Origin: Nocardiopsis_C rhodophaea
Lineage (GTDB): Bacteria > Actinomycetota > Actinomycetes > Streptosporangiales > Streptosporangiaceae
Direction of reading: 5' to 3'
NCBI RefSeq assembly: GCF_039530945.1
Contig: NZ_BAAAPC010000018.1
Span: 79,161-143,160 of the forward strand
DNA: 64,000 nt
Below the pieces are notes generated by a model, which saw only the letters and a program-made list of their open reading frames with translations, did not search any database and had not been told where the DNA came from. Positions 7,993-16,890 of the stretch are shown here, piece by piece; within the stretch, counting starts at the first letter, position 1; the number at the start of each line of letters is the position of its first letter. The position numbers and the translations under genes are program-made.

Positions 7993-8433
7993 TCAGGGCA
8001 GTGCTTCGCGCGGATAGACGACGGCCGTCGCGCCCTCGATCTCCATGACGTCGACGTGGATCCCCGGGGGGATGATCTGGTCCTCGTCGAGGGCGCGGGC
8101 CGACCACTCCTCACCGACGAGCTTGATGCGGCCGCTCTCCCCGGTGACCTCTTCGACGACCACCGCGGACCGTCCGACGAGGGCGTCCGTTCCGGAGCGG
8201 AGCACGGGTGGCTGTTGGAGGTGGCGCTGCGCGATCGGGCGCACGACGATGAGTCCGGCGGCGGAGGTGACCACGAACGCCACCACCTGCACCACGACAC
8301 CCATCCCCAGCGCACCGGCGATCCCGGCGACGAGGGCGGCGATGGCGAGCAGTCCCAGGGACAGGGTCAGCGTGAAGACCTCCGCGACGCCCAGAGCGAC
8401 GGCGGCGATCAACCACAGGATCCACAGCGGCAT
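7993..8433 (-). CDS. NfeD-family membrane protein
   Basis: 146-aa NfeD-like protein. Two to three membrane helices (PLWILWLIAAVALGVAEVFTLTLSLGLLAIAALVAGIAGALG and VVVQVVAFVVTSAAGLIVV) precede a C-terminal OB-fold (LVGRSAVVVEEVTGESGRIKLVGEEWSARAL...IPPGIHVDVMEIEGATAVV). This is the short form without the ClpP-like protease domain. The ATG follows GGGAGGCAGGAAGAT. It forms an operon with the SPFH protein downstream. An 11-bp inverted repeat with TACCCC/GGGGTA halves lies upstream and may be regulatory. Confidence 0.9.
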   Translation of the reverse strand: MPLWILWLIAAVALGVAEVFTLTLSLGLLAIAALVAGIAGALGMGVVVQVVAFVVTSAAGLIVVRPIAQRHLQQPPVLRSGTDALVGRSAVVVEEVTGESGRIKLVGEEWSARALDEDQIIPPGIHVDVMEIEGATAVVYPREALP

Positions 8434-8475
8434 ATCTTCCTGCCTCCCGTCCACAGTGGCGGGTATCACTTCGAA

Positions 8476-8538
8476 AATACCCCTCCGACCGCAATCAAGC
8501 ACCAGATCCCCCCACAGGTTGCCCCCGGGAGGGGTATT
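8476..8538. repeat. 11-bp inverted repeat upstream of nfeD
   Basis: AATACCCCTCC (8476-8486) and its exact complement GGAGGGGTATT (8528-8538) are separated by 41 nt in the nfeD promoter region. TACCCC/GGGGTA halves recall CsoR-type metal-sensor operators, but the spacing is far too wide for one such site, so it may be two half sites or a hairpin. Confidence 0.35.
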
Positions 8539-8580
8539 GGGCGCCGGACGCCGCGGATGGCGGGAGCACCGCGCGGACGC

Positions 8581-8607
8581 GGGGACCGGCCGTACCGACC
8601 GGTCCCC
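8581..8607 (-). terminator. Hairpin after the penicillin-acylase gene
   Basis: GGGGACCGG and CCGGTCCCC form a 9-bp stem with a 9-nt loop about 20 nt beyond the acylase stop codon on the leftward strand. Confidence 0.5.
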
Positions 8608-8625
8608 GGCGTGTTCTAGGGCGGG

Positions 8626-11577
8626 TCAGGACCTGCCCTCGGTGAATTGCAGGGCCATCTGGTAGGTGGGGCGGTTCTGCCAGGCGATCGGCCACATGCC
8701 GATGCCTCCCAGCGGCGCGTGGATGTTGGTGTCGGCGCACACCTGGTCCCCGGCCGAGCAGTACGCGTCTCCGGGGTAGACGTCCGCGGCGGGCGCCGCG
8801 GCGGCCGTGGCCAGGGAGTCCAGCAGCACGGTGCGGCAGGCGTCGAGGTCGCCGCCGCCGCAGTAGGCCTGGCCGAGGGGCGCCCGGACGTCATCGCCGA
8901 GCACGGCCCGCAGGTCCTTGTCCACATACGACCACCAGCCGAACTGGAAGCTGGAGCCCCTGTGGGTCTGGCCCTGCTTCACGTTGCCGGGAGGGCCGCC
9001 GAGGTTGCCCGAGGGCGACTCGTCGACCTGCAGGACCCCGGTGAGGTCGCCGTAGAGGCCCGCGCCGAGCCCGGGTTCGAACTGCTCCTTGACGAGCAGC
9101 GGCCACCAGGCGTCCATAACCCGGATGGCGTCAGCGTGCGCGTAGTGCCCGGCGTCCCGCTCGGGTTCGCGGCGCGGCGCGCCGTCCTCCGTCCAGGCCC
9201 GTAGGCGGTCGACCGTCGCGGCGAGCTCCGGGTCCTCGACCGGCGCGCTCTCCACGACCCGGAGCAGCTCGGGCAGCACCTGCTCGCCGCGCAGGTCGGC
9301 GCTGCCCGCCTCGGCCATCACCCGGGTGAGCGAGGCGACGGTGAACTTGTGCCCGTCGTCGATCAGTCCGGCGACGCGGGCGTCGAGCAGGTCGCCCCGG
9401 TGGACCGACCCGGTGCCGTAGCCGGAGGTGTATCCGGCGGCCACCTTGTTGTTCCAGTTGACGTAGTAGTCGGCGTTGACGGAGGTGGGGTGCTCTTCGA
9501 GGGGGGTGTAGTCGGCGCTGTTGTCCGTCGGGTCCCACCCCGACCATCCGGCGGCGGAGTCGGCCGCGATGGGCATGTTGGGGTCGGTGCCCGGCGTGCG
9601 CACCGGGTTGGCGCCGGAGTTGACGAAGGCGATGTCGTCGGCGTCGGCGTAGTGCCAGTTGAAGGCGTAGCCGATGTCCATGGCGGCCTTCTGGAACGCC
9701 GCCGCCGAGGTGATGGTGTCGGGCTCGTTGAATTTCTGGAAGCCGATGAGGGAGTCGACCTCGCGCATGTAGGTGGAGCGGCGGGTCGCGAACGCCACGG
9801 GGGTGCCGTCGACCGTGCCGAAGCTGTCGACCAGGCCGTGGGGCGAGCGCAGCGCGGTGAGGGTGTAGGAGCCCGCGGGCGTCTGATCGGCCACGGTCGG
9901 CGACCACTCGTTGCGCACGCTCAGCCTCTCGAACTCCACGCAGGCGCCGTCGCCGCCGACGTAGGCGCGGGAGTCGACGCTCGGCGCAGAGCCGTCGGGT
10001 TCGCACAGTTCGAGGGCGAAGGTGTCGGTGATGTCCTGCCCGGCGGAGGTGGCGCTCCACGCGTAGTCGGTGCCGCGGCCCATCTGCACGTAGAAGCTCA
10101 CGCCGGGGAAGGACGCGCCGCGAGCGCTGATGCCCGGGCCCTGCAGTTCCTGCACCATCAGCAGCTGCGGGGAGAAGTACCCGGTCTGCGGCCCCATGAC
10201 GGCGACGGGGTGGCCGTTCTCGGTGTGCTCACCGGCGACGAGCAGGGCGTTGGACATGCCGGGCTCGCCCTGGAGGAAGTCCTCGGGCAAGACGCCCTCG
10301 TTGAGGACGCCCTCGGCGGCGCTGAGGTCACCCCGCCGGATCAGCAGCTGGATCCGCGCCCGGTCGCTCGCGGACAGGGTGTCGACGGTGGGGGTGGCGG
10401 CGTCGGCGTCGGCCGGTGCGTCGGCCGCCGGGGACGGCGGTGGCGGCGGTGGCGGTGGCGGCGCCTCGGCCGCGCTCACGTCGGCGTCGCGCACGATGTC
10501 GTAGGGGACCACCGATCCCGGGTCGGGCGCCGCGACACCGACGGGGTCATCGGGGGTCCGCGTATAGGGGAAGTCCCCATCGACCGTGGTCACGGCCTCC
10601 GGGTCGTTCTCCATGCGCCAGGTGCGCCACAGCTCCGCGCCCTTCCGGGCACCGTACTCCCGCTCGAAGGCCGCCTTGAGCAGGGCGGAGTGGACTTCGC
10701 CGCCGCCTCCGCCGCCGAAGAGGAGGCCGACCATGGCGGCGATGCCGACGATGTCGGTCGTGGTGAAGTGCTCGATCCCGCCTTCCTGGGTGATGGCGTT
10801 CTTGTGCCCGGTGAGCACGTACTCGCCGGGGTAGTCGTTCCGCCGCTGGGAGCGGTCGATGTAGGCGTTGATGCCCTGGATGTAGGCCTGGACGTCCCTC
10901 AGGCCCTGGCGGCCGCGCTCGCCGCTGGCGGCCAGCCGGTCGATCTGGGCCTGCTTGTCGGCCTCGGTGTAGGGGGCGCCGCGCCACAGGCTCTGCTCCA
11001 GCCCGCGGTTGCTCGGCGCGCCTCCGGCGAAGGGGGTGAGCTGGCCGCGACCGAGGTTGCGCAGCACGTCCATCAGGAAGAGCCGGTCTTCGGCGGCGGC
11101 GTATCCGGCACCGTACATGGTGCCCTCGCGGGTGGTCCCGTGGATGCGGGGGATGCCGTGGGCGGCGTCGCGGGTGATCGTGACGTCCGCGCGCGGCTGG
11201 TACTGGCGGTCGACGCCGGCGTCGCCGACGCCGAAGGAGGCGTCGGCGAAGTAGTCGTCCAGCGTGGCGTCGGTGAGGCCGTCGTAGTCGTGCACCAGGT
11301 TGTCGTACATGTCCAGCTGTGAGGACGCGTACTTGGGGCGGGTTCCGAACAGCTGGTGGCCGATGATCTCGACGAGGGTGGCGTTGCCGTTCTGGCCGGG
11401 CGGGACGATGTCGTGGCACCCGCTGTCGGCGCAGTAGTCGTCGACGGCCGCCCGGAGCCGGGCGGCCTCCACTGCCGCTGAGGCCGCGGCGGGGGCGGAC
11501 GCCATTCCGGTGAGGAGGCACGCGAGCGCGGTGCCAGCGGCTGCGGTGCCGAGGTATCGGGGGAGGGGGATGATCAT
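8626..11577 (-). CDS. Secreted penicillin acylase-family N-terminal nucleophile hydrolase
   Basis: 983-aa Ntn-hydrolase of the penicillin/acyl-homoserine-lactone acylase family, exported. A signal peptide (MIIPLPRYLGTAAAGTALACLLTGMASAPAAAS) precedes the alpha chain (VTITRDAAHGIPRIHGTTREGTMYGAGYAAAEDRLFLMDVLRNLGRG). A proline-run insert (nine Pro in a row) follows, then the autocleavage point GMSNALLVAG whose Ser becomes the beta-chain N-terminal nucleophile. HPVAVMGPQTGYFSP confirms the beta chain. The polyproline insert is unusual. I chose the ATG after CGAGG; a GTG six codons upstream is possible. A palindrome AACAAGCGACCGCTTGTT lies 158 bp upstream and links it to the TetR regulon proposed at 45-59 kb. 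Substrate unknown. Confidence 0.9.
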   Translation of the reverse strand: MIIPLPRYLGTAAAGTALACLLTGMASAPAAASAAVEAARLRAAVDDYCADSGCHDIVPPGQNGNATLVEIIGHQLFGTRPKYASSQLDMYDNLVHDYDGLTDATLDDYFADASFGVGDAGVDRQYQPRADVTITRDAAHGIPRIHGTTREGTMYGAGYAAAEDRLFLMDVLRNLGRGQLTPFAGGAPSNRGLEQSLWRGAPYTEADKQAQIDRLAASGERGRQGLRDVQAYIQGINAYIDRSQRRNDYPGEYVLTGHKNAITQEGGIEHFTTTDIVGIAAMVGLLFGGGGGGEVHSALLKAAFEREYGARKGAELWRTWRMENDPEAVTTVDGDFPYTRTPDDPVGVAAPDPGSVVPYDIVRDADVSAAEAPPPPPPPPPSPAADAPADADAATPTVDTLSASDRARIQLLIRRGDLSAAEGVLNEGVLPEDFLQGEPGMSNALLVAGEHTENGHPVAVMGPQTGYFSPQLLMVQELQGPGISARGASFPGVSFYVQMGRGTDYAWSATSAGQDITDTFALELCEPDGSAPSVDSRAYVGGDGACVEFERLSVRNEWSPTVADQTPAGSYTLTALRSPHGLVDSFGTVDGTPVAFATRRSTYMREVDSLIGFQKFNEPDTITSAAAFQKAAMDIGYAFNWHYADADDIAFVNSGANPVRTPGTDPNMPIAADSAAGWSGWDPTDNSADYTPLEEHPTSVNADYYVNWNNKVAAGYTSGYGTGSVHRGDLLDARVAGLIDDGHKFTVASLTRVMAEAGSADLRGEQVLPELLRVVESAPVEDPELAATVDRLRAWTEDGAPRREPERDAGHYAHADAIRVMDAWWPLLVKEQFEPGLGAGLYGDLTGVLQVDESPSGNLGGPPGNVKQGQTHRGSSFQFGWWSYVDKDLRAVLGDDVRAPLGQAYCGGGDLDACRTVLLDSLATAAAAPAADVYPGDAYCSAGDQVCADTNIHAPLGGIGMWPIAWQNRPTYQMALQFTEGRS

Positions 11578-11734
11578 GTCGTACACCTCGTTCACGCGGG
11601 GCTGACGGCAGAGTACGCATCGGAACCTCATTCCTGAAAGAGATTCATATTTGTCCGAATGCCGCCCCCGCGTGGCGGCGCCGCAGCCGCTCGGCCGGCC
11701 CGATTTCCCCGCCACCAACACGACCTGCACAGAA

Positions 11735-11752
11735 AACAAGCGACCGCTTGTT
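11735..11752. promoter_or_regulatory. TetR-type operator AACAAGCGACCGCTTGTT
   Basis: Perfect palindrome with 8-bp arms and a 2-nt centre, upstream of the leftward acylase gene. It fits the same AnCAAGCGNNCGCTTGnT pattern as sites at 44973, 50878 and 58446, so it is probably read by the same regulator. Confidence 0.65.
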
Positions 11753-11780
11753 CAGACACGCATGGCCCGTAAAACACAAG

Positions 11781-11814
11781 AGATGAGGGTGGCCGGTAGT
11801 GGCCACCCTCATCT
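11781..11814 (-). terminator. Long hairpin after cobN
   Basis: AGATGAGGGTGGCC-ggtagt-GGCCACCCTCATCT is a perfect 14-bp stem located 58 nt beyond the cobN stop. It separates cobN from the acylase promoter region. Confidence 0.8.
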
Positions 11815-11871
11815 CCCCGCGGTTCCGGACCCGTGGTGCCCGTGGTCGTCCCTCAGCCGACGCGCCGCTCC

Positions 11872-14800
11872 TCAGCGTCCGCTGCCGGAGTCCGTGTCCG
11901 GGTCGTCCTCCAGATCGCCCTCCAGCTTGAGGTAGGTCTCCCGCAACCGGTCCAGCGTCTCGGGATCGGGCCGCTCCCACAGCTCGCGGTCGGCCGCCTC
12001 CAACAGGCGCTCGGTCATGCCGCGCAGCGCCCAGGGGTTGGAATCCTCCAGGAACTCCCGGTTCTCCGGGTCGAAGACATAGGTCTCGGCGAGCTTGGTG
12101 TACATCCAGTCGTCGACCACACCGGCGGTGGCGTCGTAGCCGAAGAGGTAGTCCACGGTCGCGGCCAGCTCGAACGCGCCCTTGTAGCCGTGTCGGCGCA
12201 TGGCGGCGATCCACCTCGGGTTGACCACGCGGGCACGGAACACCCGGCGCGTCTCCTCACCCAGGGTCCTGGTCTTCACCTGGTCGGGAACCGCGGAGTC
12301 ACCGACATAGGCGGCCGGGTTGCGGCCGGTCAGGCGGCGCACCATCGCCACCATGCCCCCGTGGTACTGGAAGTAGTCGTCGGAGTCGACGATGTCGTGC
12401 TCACGGGTGTCCTGGTTCTTCGCGGCCACCGAGATCCGGCGGAACGACGCCTCCATGTCGGCGCGCGCCTCCCGGCCGTCCAGCCCCCGCCCGTAGGCGT
12501 AGCCGCCCCACACCGCGTACACCTCGGCCAGGTCGGCGTCGTCGCGCCAGTTGCGCGCGTCGATCAGCGGCAGCAGCCCGGCGCCGTACGCGCCCGGCTT
12601 GGAGCCGAAGATCCGCGTCGTGGAGCGCCGCCAGTCGCCGTGCTCGGCGTGGTCGGCCAGGGCGTGGGCGCGCGGATAGTTGTCCTCCGGGGCCTCCTCC
12701 AGCTCGGTGACCGCCCGGATCGCGTCATCGACGAGTCCGATGACGTGCGGGAACGCGTCCCGGAAGAAGCCGGAGACGCGCACGGTGACGTCGATGCGCG
12801 GACGCCCGAGCTCCTCCAACGGGACGATCTCGAACCCGGTGACGCGGCGTGAGGCGTCGTCCCAGGTCGGGCGGACCCCCAGCAGGGAGAGCACCTCGGC
12901 GATGTCGTCGCCCTGCGTGCGCATCGCGGCGGTCCCCCAGACGGTGAGGCCGACGGACTTCGGGTAGGCCCCGGTGTCGTCGAGGTGCCGCTGGATCAGC
13001 GAGTCGGCCAGCGCCTGCCCGACGTCCCAGGAGTTGCGCGCGGGGATCGCCTTGGGGTCCACCGAGTAGAAGTTGCGGCCGGTGGGCAGCACGTTGACCA
13101 GCCCGCGGGTCGGCGAACCGGAGGGCCCGGCCGGGATGTGGCCGCCGTCGAGCGCGTGCAGGACGGCGTCGATCTCGTCGCTGGTCGCGGCCAGACGCGG
13201 CACCACCTCCTCGGCGGCGAAAGTGAGCACGCGCTCGGCGTCGGGCAGCGGGCGGCCCAGAACGTCTGCGACGACCTGCTTCGCGCACGCGGATGCCTCG
13301 CTCGCGTCGCCGCACCCGGCCTCGTCGCCCCGCCACCCGCGCTCTTCCATGGCCTCGACCATGCGCCGGGCCAGCGTGTCGATCAGGTCGAGCGCGTCGG
13401 AGGCGCGGCGCGACGGCCCCTCCACCAGGTCGGTCAGGGCGGCGGGGACCTCGGCCCGCGCCCCCGGCTCGGCCAGCAGGGTCTTCTCCTCCAGCCCGAA
13501 GGCCTCCGCCAGGGCCGCCCGCAGGCCGGGCAGCGCGCCCACCTGCCCCGCCCAGACCTGCGAGGCGCGCAGCACGGCCAGCACGAGGTTGACGCGCGCC
13601 TCCCCCTCCGGCGCGGCGCCGAGGATGTGCAGACCGTCGCGGATCTGCACGTCCTTGATCTCGCACAGGTACCCGTCGACGTGCATGACGAAATCGTCGA
13701 AGTCGTCCTCGCCGGGCATCTCGTCCTGGTGCAGGTCGTGGTGGAGCTCGGCCGCCTTGATGAGCGTCCAGATCTGCGCGCGCAGCGCCGGGGCCTTGTC
13801 CGGGTCGAGGTCGCTCACCAGGGCATACTCGTCCAGGAGCTGTTCGAGCTTGGCGATGTCGCCGTAGGTGTCGGCGCGCGCCATCGGCGGGACGAGATGG
13901 TCGACCACGGTGGCGTGCGCGCGGCGCTTGGCCTGCGTGCCCTCGCCGGGGTCATTGACGATGAACGGGTAGACGAAGGGGAGATCACCGAGCACCGCGT
14001 CGGGGGCGTCCTCGGCCGCCAGCCCCAACCCCTTGCCCGGAAGCCACTCCAGAGTGCCGTGTTTGCCAAGGTGAACGACGGCGTCGGCGCCGAAACCGCC
14101 GTCCTCCCGGGCGGTCTCCAGCCAGCGGTAGGCCGCCAGGTAGTGGTGCGAGGGCGGCAGGTCCGGGTCGTGGTAGATCGCGATCGGGTTCTCGCCGAAG
14201 CCCCGCGGCGGCTGGATCATCAGCACGACGTTGCCGAACCGGAGCGACGCCAGCACGATCTCGGGGCGGCCGGAGGAGTCGTCGACGTAGAGCTCGCCCG
14301 GCGGCTCGCCCCACTGCTCCCGGATGCCCGCGGTCAGCTCGGCGGGCAGGGCGTCGAACCAGCGGCGGTAGTCGTCCAGCGGGACGCGGGCGTCGGCGCG
14401 GGCGAGCTGCTCCTCGCTGAGCCACTCGACGTCGTGCCCCCCGGCGCTGATCAGGGCGTGGATCAGCGGGTCGCCGTCGTCCTCGCGGCGGCCCTCCTCC
14501 GGACCGGGTACCCGCCACAGGGTGTCGTCGGGGCCGAGGTCGTAGCCGCGCTCGGCCAGGAGGCGGAACAGCCGCACCGCCGAGGCCGGGGTGTCCAGGC
14601 CGACGGCGTTGCCCACCCGGGAGTGCTTGGTGGGGTAGGACGACAGCACCACGGCCAGGCGGCGCTGTTCCGGCGGCACGGCGTGCAGGCGGGCGTGGCG
14701 CACGGCGACCCCGGCGATGCGCGCGGCGCGCTCGGGGTCGGCCGCGTAGACCGGGATCTGGCCATCCTCCCCGGTCTCCTTGAACGAGAACGGGACGGTG

Positions 14801-15663
14801 ATCAGCCGCCCGTCGAACTCCGGGATCGCGACCTGCATTCCGGCGTCCATCGGGGTCAGGGCGGCGTCGGAGGCCTGCCAGCTCTCGCGGCTGGAGGTGA
14901 GCACCAGCCCCTGGAGGATGGGCACGTCGAGCGCGGCCAGCGCCCCGGCGTCCCAGGCGTCCTCGTCGCCGCCCCCGCTGGCGTCGGCGGCCACCGCGCC
15001 ACCGGCCGCCAGCACCGTGGTGATGACGGCGTCGGCGCGGCCGAGCAGCTCGAACAGGCCCGGGTGGGTCTCGGCGGTCAGGCCGCGCAGCGAGCCGGAG
15101 AACACCGGCAGGGCGTTGCCCCCGGCGGCCTCGATCGCCTCGCACAGCACGTCGATGAAGGAGGTGTTCCCCGACAGCTCGTGCGCGCGGTAGAACACCA
15201 CGGCCACCGTCGGGCGCTGGGGGTCGGAGGCGTAGGAGCCGTGCACGCCGTAGTCGGGCATGCGTTCCGGCGGCTCGAAGCCCTCTCCGGTGAGCAGCAC
15301 CGTGTCGGAGAGGAAGCGGGCCAGCTGGCGGAGGTTGCCGATGCCGCCCTCGCGCAGGTAGGCGTGGGCGTCGGTGGCGACGCCGGAGGGCACCGTGGAG
15401 AGCGCGATGAGCTCGGCGTCGGGGGCCGCCTCGCCGCCGAGCGCGACGAGCGGAACACCGCTCGCCCGGAGGGTGTCCAGGCCCTGCGGCCACGCCTCGC
15501 GCCCGCCGAGCAGCCGCACGACCGCGACGTCAACGCCGTCCAGCAGGGCGGGGAGGTCGTCGGGGCCGGTGCGGGCCGGGTTGGCGGTCCGGTAGCCCGC
15601 GTCGGCGGCGCGTGCCGCCAGCAACTCGGTATCGGCCGTGGACAGCAGCAGGATCGTTGCCAC
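11872..15663 (-). CDS. cobN: Cobaltochelatase subunit CobN
   Basis: Large subunit of aerobic cobaltochelatase (1263 aa), which binds hydrogenobyrinate a,c-diamide and inserts cobalt together with an AAA+ partner such as the chelatase at the left edge. CobN/BchH signatures include VATILLLSTADTELLAARAA, PDYGVHGSYASDPQRPTVAVVFYRAHELSGN, VVLSSYPTKHSRVGNAVGLDTPAS, HLGKHGTLEWLPGKGLGL, PTGRNFYSVDPKAIP, LTVWGTAAMRTQGDDIAEVL and PGAYGAGL. The GTG start has AAGGA upstream; open sequence further 5' belongs to the riboswitch. It is riboswitch-controlled and ends at a strong hairpin. Confidence 0.96.
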   Translation of the reverse strand: MATILLLSTADTELLAARAADAGYRTANPARTGPDDLPALLDGVDVAVVRLLGGREAWPQGLDTLRASGVPLVALGGEAAPDAELIALSTVPSGVATDAHAYLREGGIGNLRQLARFLSDTVLLTGEGFEPPERMPDYGVHGSYASDPQRPTVAVVFYRAHELSGNTSFIDVLCEAIEAAGGNALPVFSGSLRGLTAETHPGLFELLGRADAVITTVLAAGGAVAADASGGGDEDAWDAGALAALDVPILQGLVLTSSRESWQASDAALTPMDAGMQVAIPEFDGRLITVPFSFKETGEDGQIPVYAADPERAARIAGVAVRHARLHAVPPEQRRLAVVLSSYPTKHSRVGNAVGLDTPASAVRLFRLLAERGYDLGPDDTLWRVPGPEEGRREDDGDPLIHALISAGGHDVEWLSEEQLARADARVPLDDYRRWFDALPAELTAGIREQWGEPPGELYVDDSSGRPEIVLASLRFGNVVLMIQPPRGFGENPIAIYHDPDLPPSHHYLAAYRWLETAREDGGFGADAVVHLGKHGTLEWLPGKGLGLAAEDAPDAVLGDLPFVYPFIVNDPGEGTQAKRRAHATVVDHLVPPMARADTYGDIAKLEQLLDEYALVSDLDPDKAPALRAQIWTLIKAAELHHDLHQDEMPGEDDFDDFVMHVDGYLCEIKDVQIRDGLHILGAAPEGEARVNLVLAVLRASQVWAGQVGALPGLRAALAEAFGLEEKTLLAEPGARAEVPAALTDLVEGPSRRASDALDLIDTLARRMVEAMEERGWRGDEAGCGDASEASACAKQVVADVLGRPLPDAERVLTFAAEEVVPRLAATSDEIDAVLHALDGGHIPAGPSGSPTRGLVNVLPTGRNFYSVDPKAIPARNSWDVGQALADSLIQRHLDDTGAYPKSVGLTVWGTAAMRTQGDDIAEVLSLLGVRPTWDDASRRVTGFEIVPLEELGRPRIDVTVRVSGFFRDAFPHVIGLVDDAIRAVTELEEAPEDNYPRAHALADHAEHGDWRRSTTRIFGSKPGAYGAGLLPLIDARNWRDDADLAEVYAVWGGYAYGRGLDGREARADMEASFRRISVAAKNQDTREHDIVDSDDYFQYHGGMVAMVRRLTGRNPAAYVGDSAVPDQVKTRTLGEETRRVFRARVVNPRWIAAMRRHGYKGAFELAATVDYLFGYDATAGVVDDWMYTKLAETYVFDPENREFLEDSNPWALRGMTERLLEAADRELWERPDPETLDRLRETYLKLEGDLEDDPDTDSGSGR

Positions 15664-15720
15664 TCGTGGTCCTTCGTCTTCGCCGGGGTCCGCGCCCCGT
15701 GACCGAACAGATGCGTGTCG

Positions 15721-15890
15721 GCGCGCAGTCTCCTGACTCCCAGATCGCCGCTCCCCGCTGCCTTCCCACCGCGCTCGCGCCCGCGAGCCGCCGCGGCAGT
15801 GGCGTGTGTGGCGGGTCCACTCCCTGGTCACAGTGGCGGGACCGCCCCGGATTCGCACCGGGTTCCTGCGCACCGCCGTCGCCCATCCTC
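15721..15890 (-). promoter_or_regulatory. Cobalamin (B12) riboswitch upstream of cobN
   Basis: On the minus strand the region shows GGAACCCGGTGCGAATCC, CGGTCCCGCCACTGTGACCA and the B12 box AGTCAGGAGACTGCGC, in canonical order and nearly identical to the element at 682-840. It ends about 55 nt before the cobN GTG. The 5' boundary is approximate. Confidence 0.92.
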
Positions 15891-16002
15891 GCAGAAGCGG
15901 ATGGCGCGCCCGCAGCGGACCGCGGCACCTGGCCGCGAACGGCCACAGCGCCGGGAGCTGCGGGGTTTTGGGACGGTCGCCCGGTAGGCAAGAATCTCGG
16001 GC

Positions 16003-16560
16003 ATGACACACGATCCCTACCCCTCGCCCGGCCCGAACGACCCCTACGGGCAGCAGCCACCCGACGCCCCGTTCGGGCAGCACCTTCCGGGCGGCGCGCC
16101 GTACCCGCCGGACGGGCGGCCGCATCCGGGCGAGGTGTCCCCCTACGGCGGGCCACCGCAGGCAGGAGGGTGGCAGGGCCCCTCGGACGTCTCCGGGGGC
16201 GAAAGCGCCAGCGTTCCGCTCACCACGATCGGCGACATCACCGTGACCCGCACCGAGGTGATCACCCCTTCCGGGCGCTTTCCGGTCAAGGGCAGCATCT
16301 GGAACGTCACCGACATGACCCATCAGCACGAGAGCATTCCGCCCGTCGCGATCGTGCTGGCCATCCTGTTCTTCGTCTTCTGCCTTCTCGGGCTCTTGTT
16401 TCTCCTCATGAAAGAGCGCAAGATTACCGGGAGCATTCAGGTGACCGTGCAGGGAAACGGGGTCGTGCATTCGACGCTCATCCCGGCCCGCGACCCGTCG
16501 ACGATGATGCAGGTGATGCAGCACGTTAATTACGCGCGTTCCCTGGCGGCCATGCCGTAA
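16003..16560 (+). CDS. Small proline-rich single-pass membrane protein, function unknown
   Basis: 185-aa protein. Residues 1-60 are Pro/Gly/Gln/Tyr-rich (DPYGQQPP and similar repeats), 70-110 form a polar segment (TTIGDITVTRTEVITPSGRFPVKGSIWNV), 113-136 a membrane helix (PPVAIVLAILFFVFCLLGLLFLLM), and the rest a short domain (ITGSIQVTVQGNGVVHSTLIPARDP...MMQVMQHVNYARSLAAMP). The arrangement is typical of actinobacterial proteins with a disordered cytoplasmic lead and one anchor. It is divergent from cobN across the riboswitch region and ends at a GC hairpin. I do not recognise a named family. Confidence 0.8.
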   Translation: MTHDPYPSPGPNDPYGQQPPDAPFGQHLPGGAPYPPDGRPHPGEVSPYGGPPQAGGWQGPSDVSGGESASVPLTTIGDITVTRTEVITPSGRFPVKGSIWNVTDMTHQHESIPPVAIVLAILFFVFCLLGLLFLLMKERKITGSIQVTVQGNGVVHSTLIPARDPSTMMQVMQHVNYARSLAAMP

Positions 16561-16890
16561 GGACGCGGACAGCAGCCGCGGAGGGGCAGCCAGCGACGGT
16601 CGCCCTGTGACCCGCCCCTGACACGAGGGGCGGGCGGGGACCGAAAGACGCACCGCCGACCGCCGAATTCGGGCGGAAAAGCGCAGGCCAGAGCCTATTC
16701 CCGCGGCGCAGGCAACACGGCGGCGCAATCCGGAGTCAAGTACCGCGGCGTTGCGGTTCAATTCTGATCCGACAACGGAACGATCACCTTATTCGCCTGG
16801 ACGCGTACTTCGCCTACACGCGGCAAGGTTGCCGCTCATGACCGAATCCGTTCAAGGCGTGTGCTCCCCTGCCCGGGAGGGGCGCGCATC
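16561..16890. other. Intergenic stretch before the osmolyte ABC operon
   Basis: No credible gene. It holds a terminator-like stem CCCGCCCCT-gacacg-AGGGGCGGG (16611-16634) for the upstream membrane-protein gene, a short palindrome CGGCAAGGTTGCCG near 16830, and presumably the ABC operon promoter, which I cannot place with confidence. Confidence 0.5.

Noticed and set aside
9349..11322. 657-codon plus-strand frame opposite the acylase gene
   Set aside because: Gly/Val/Asp-rich shadow of the acylase gene with no recognisable domain and no ribosome site.
12985..15702. 905-codon plus-strand frame inside cobN
   Set aside because: Antisense shadow of cobN; repeated Gly/Val/Gln-rich text without domains.
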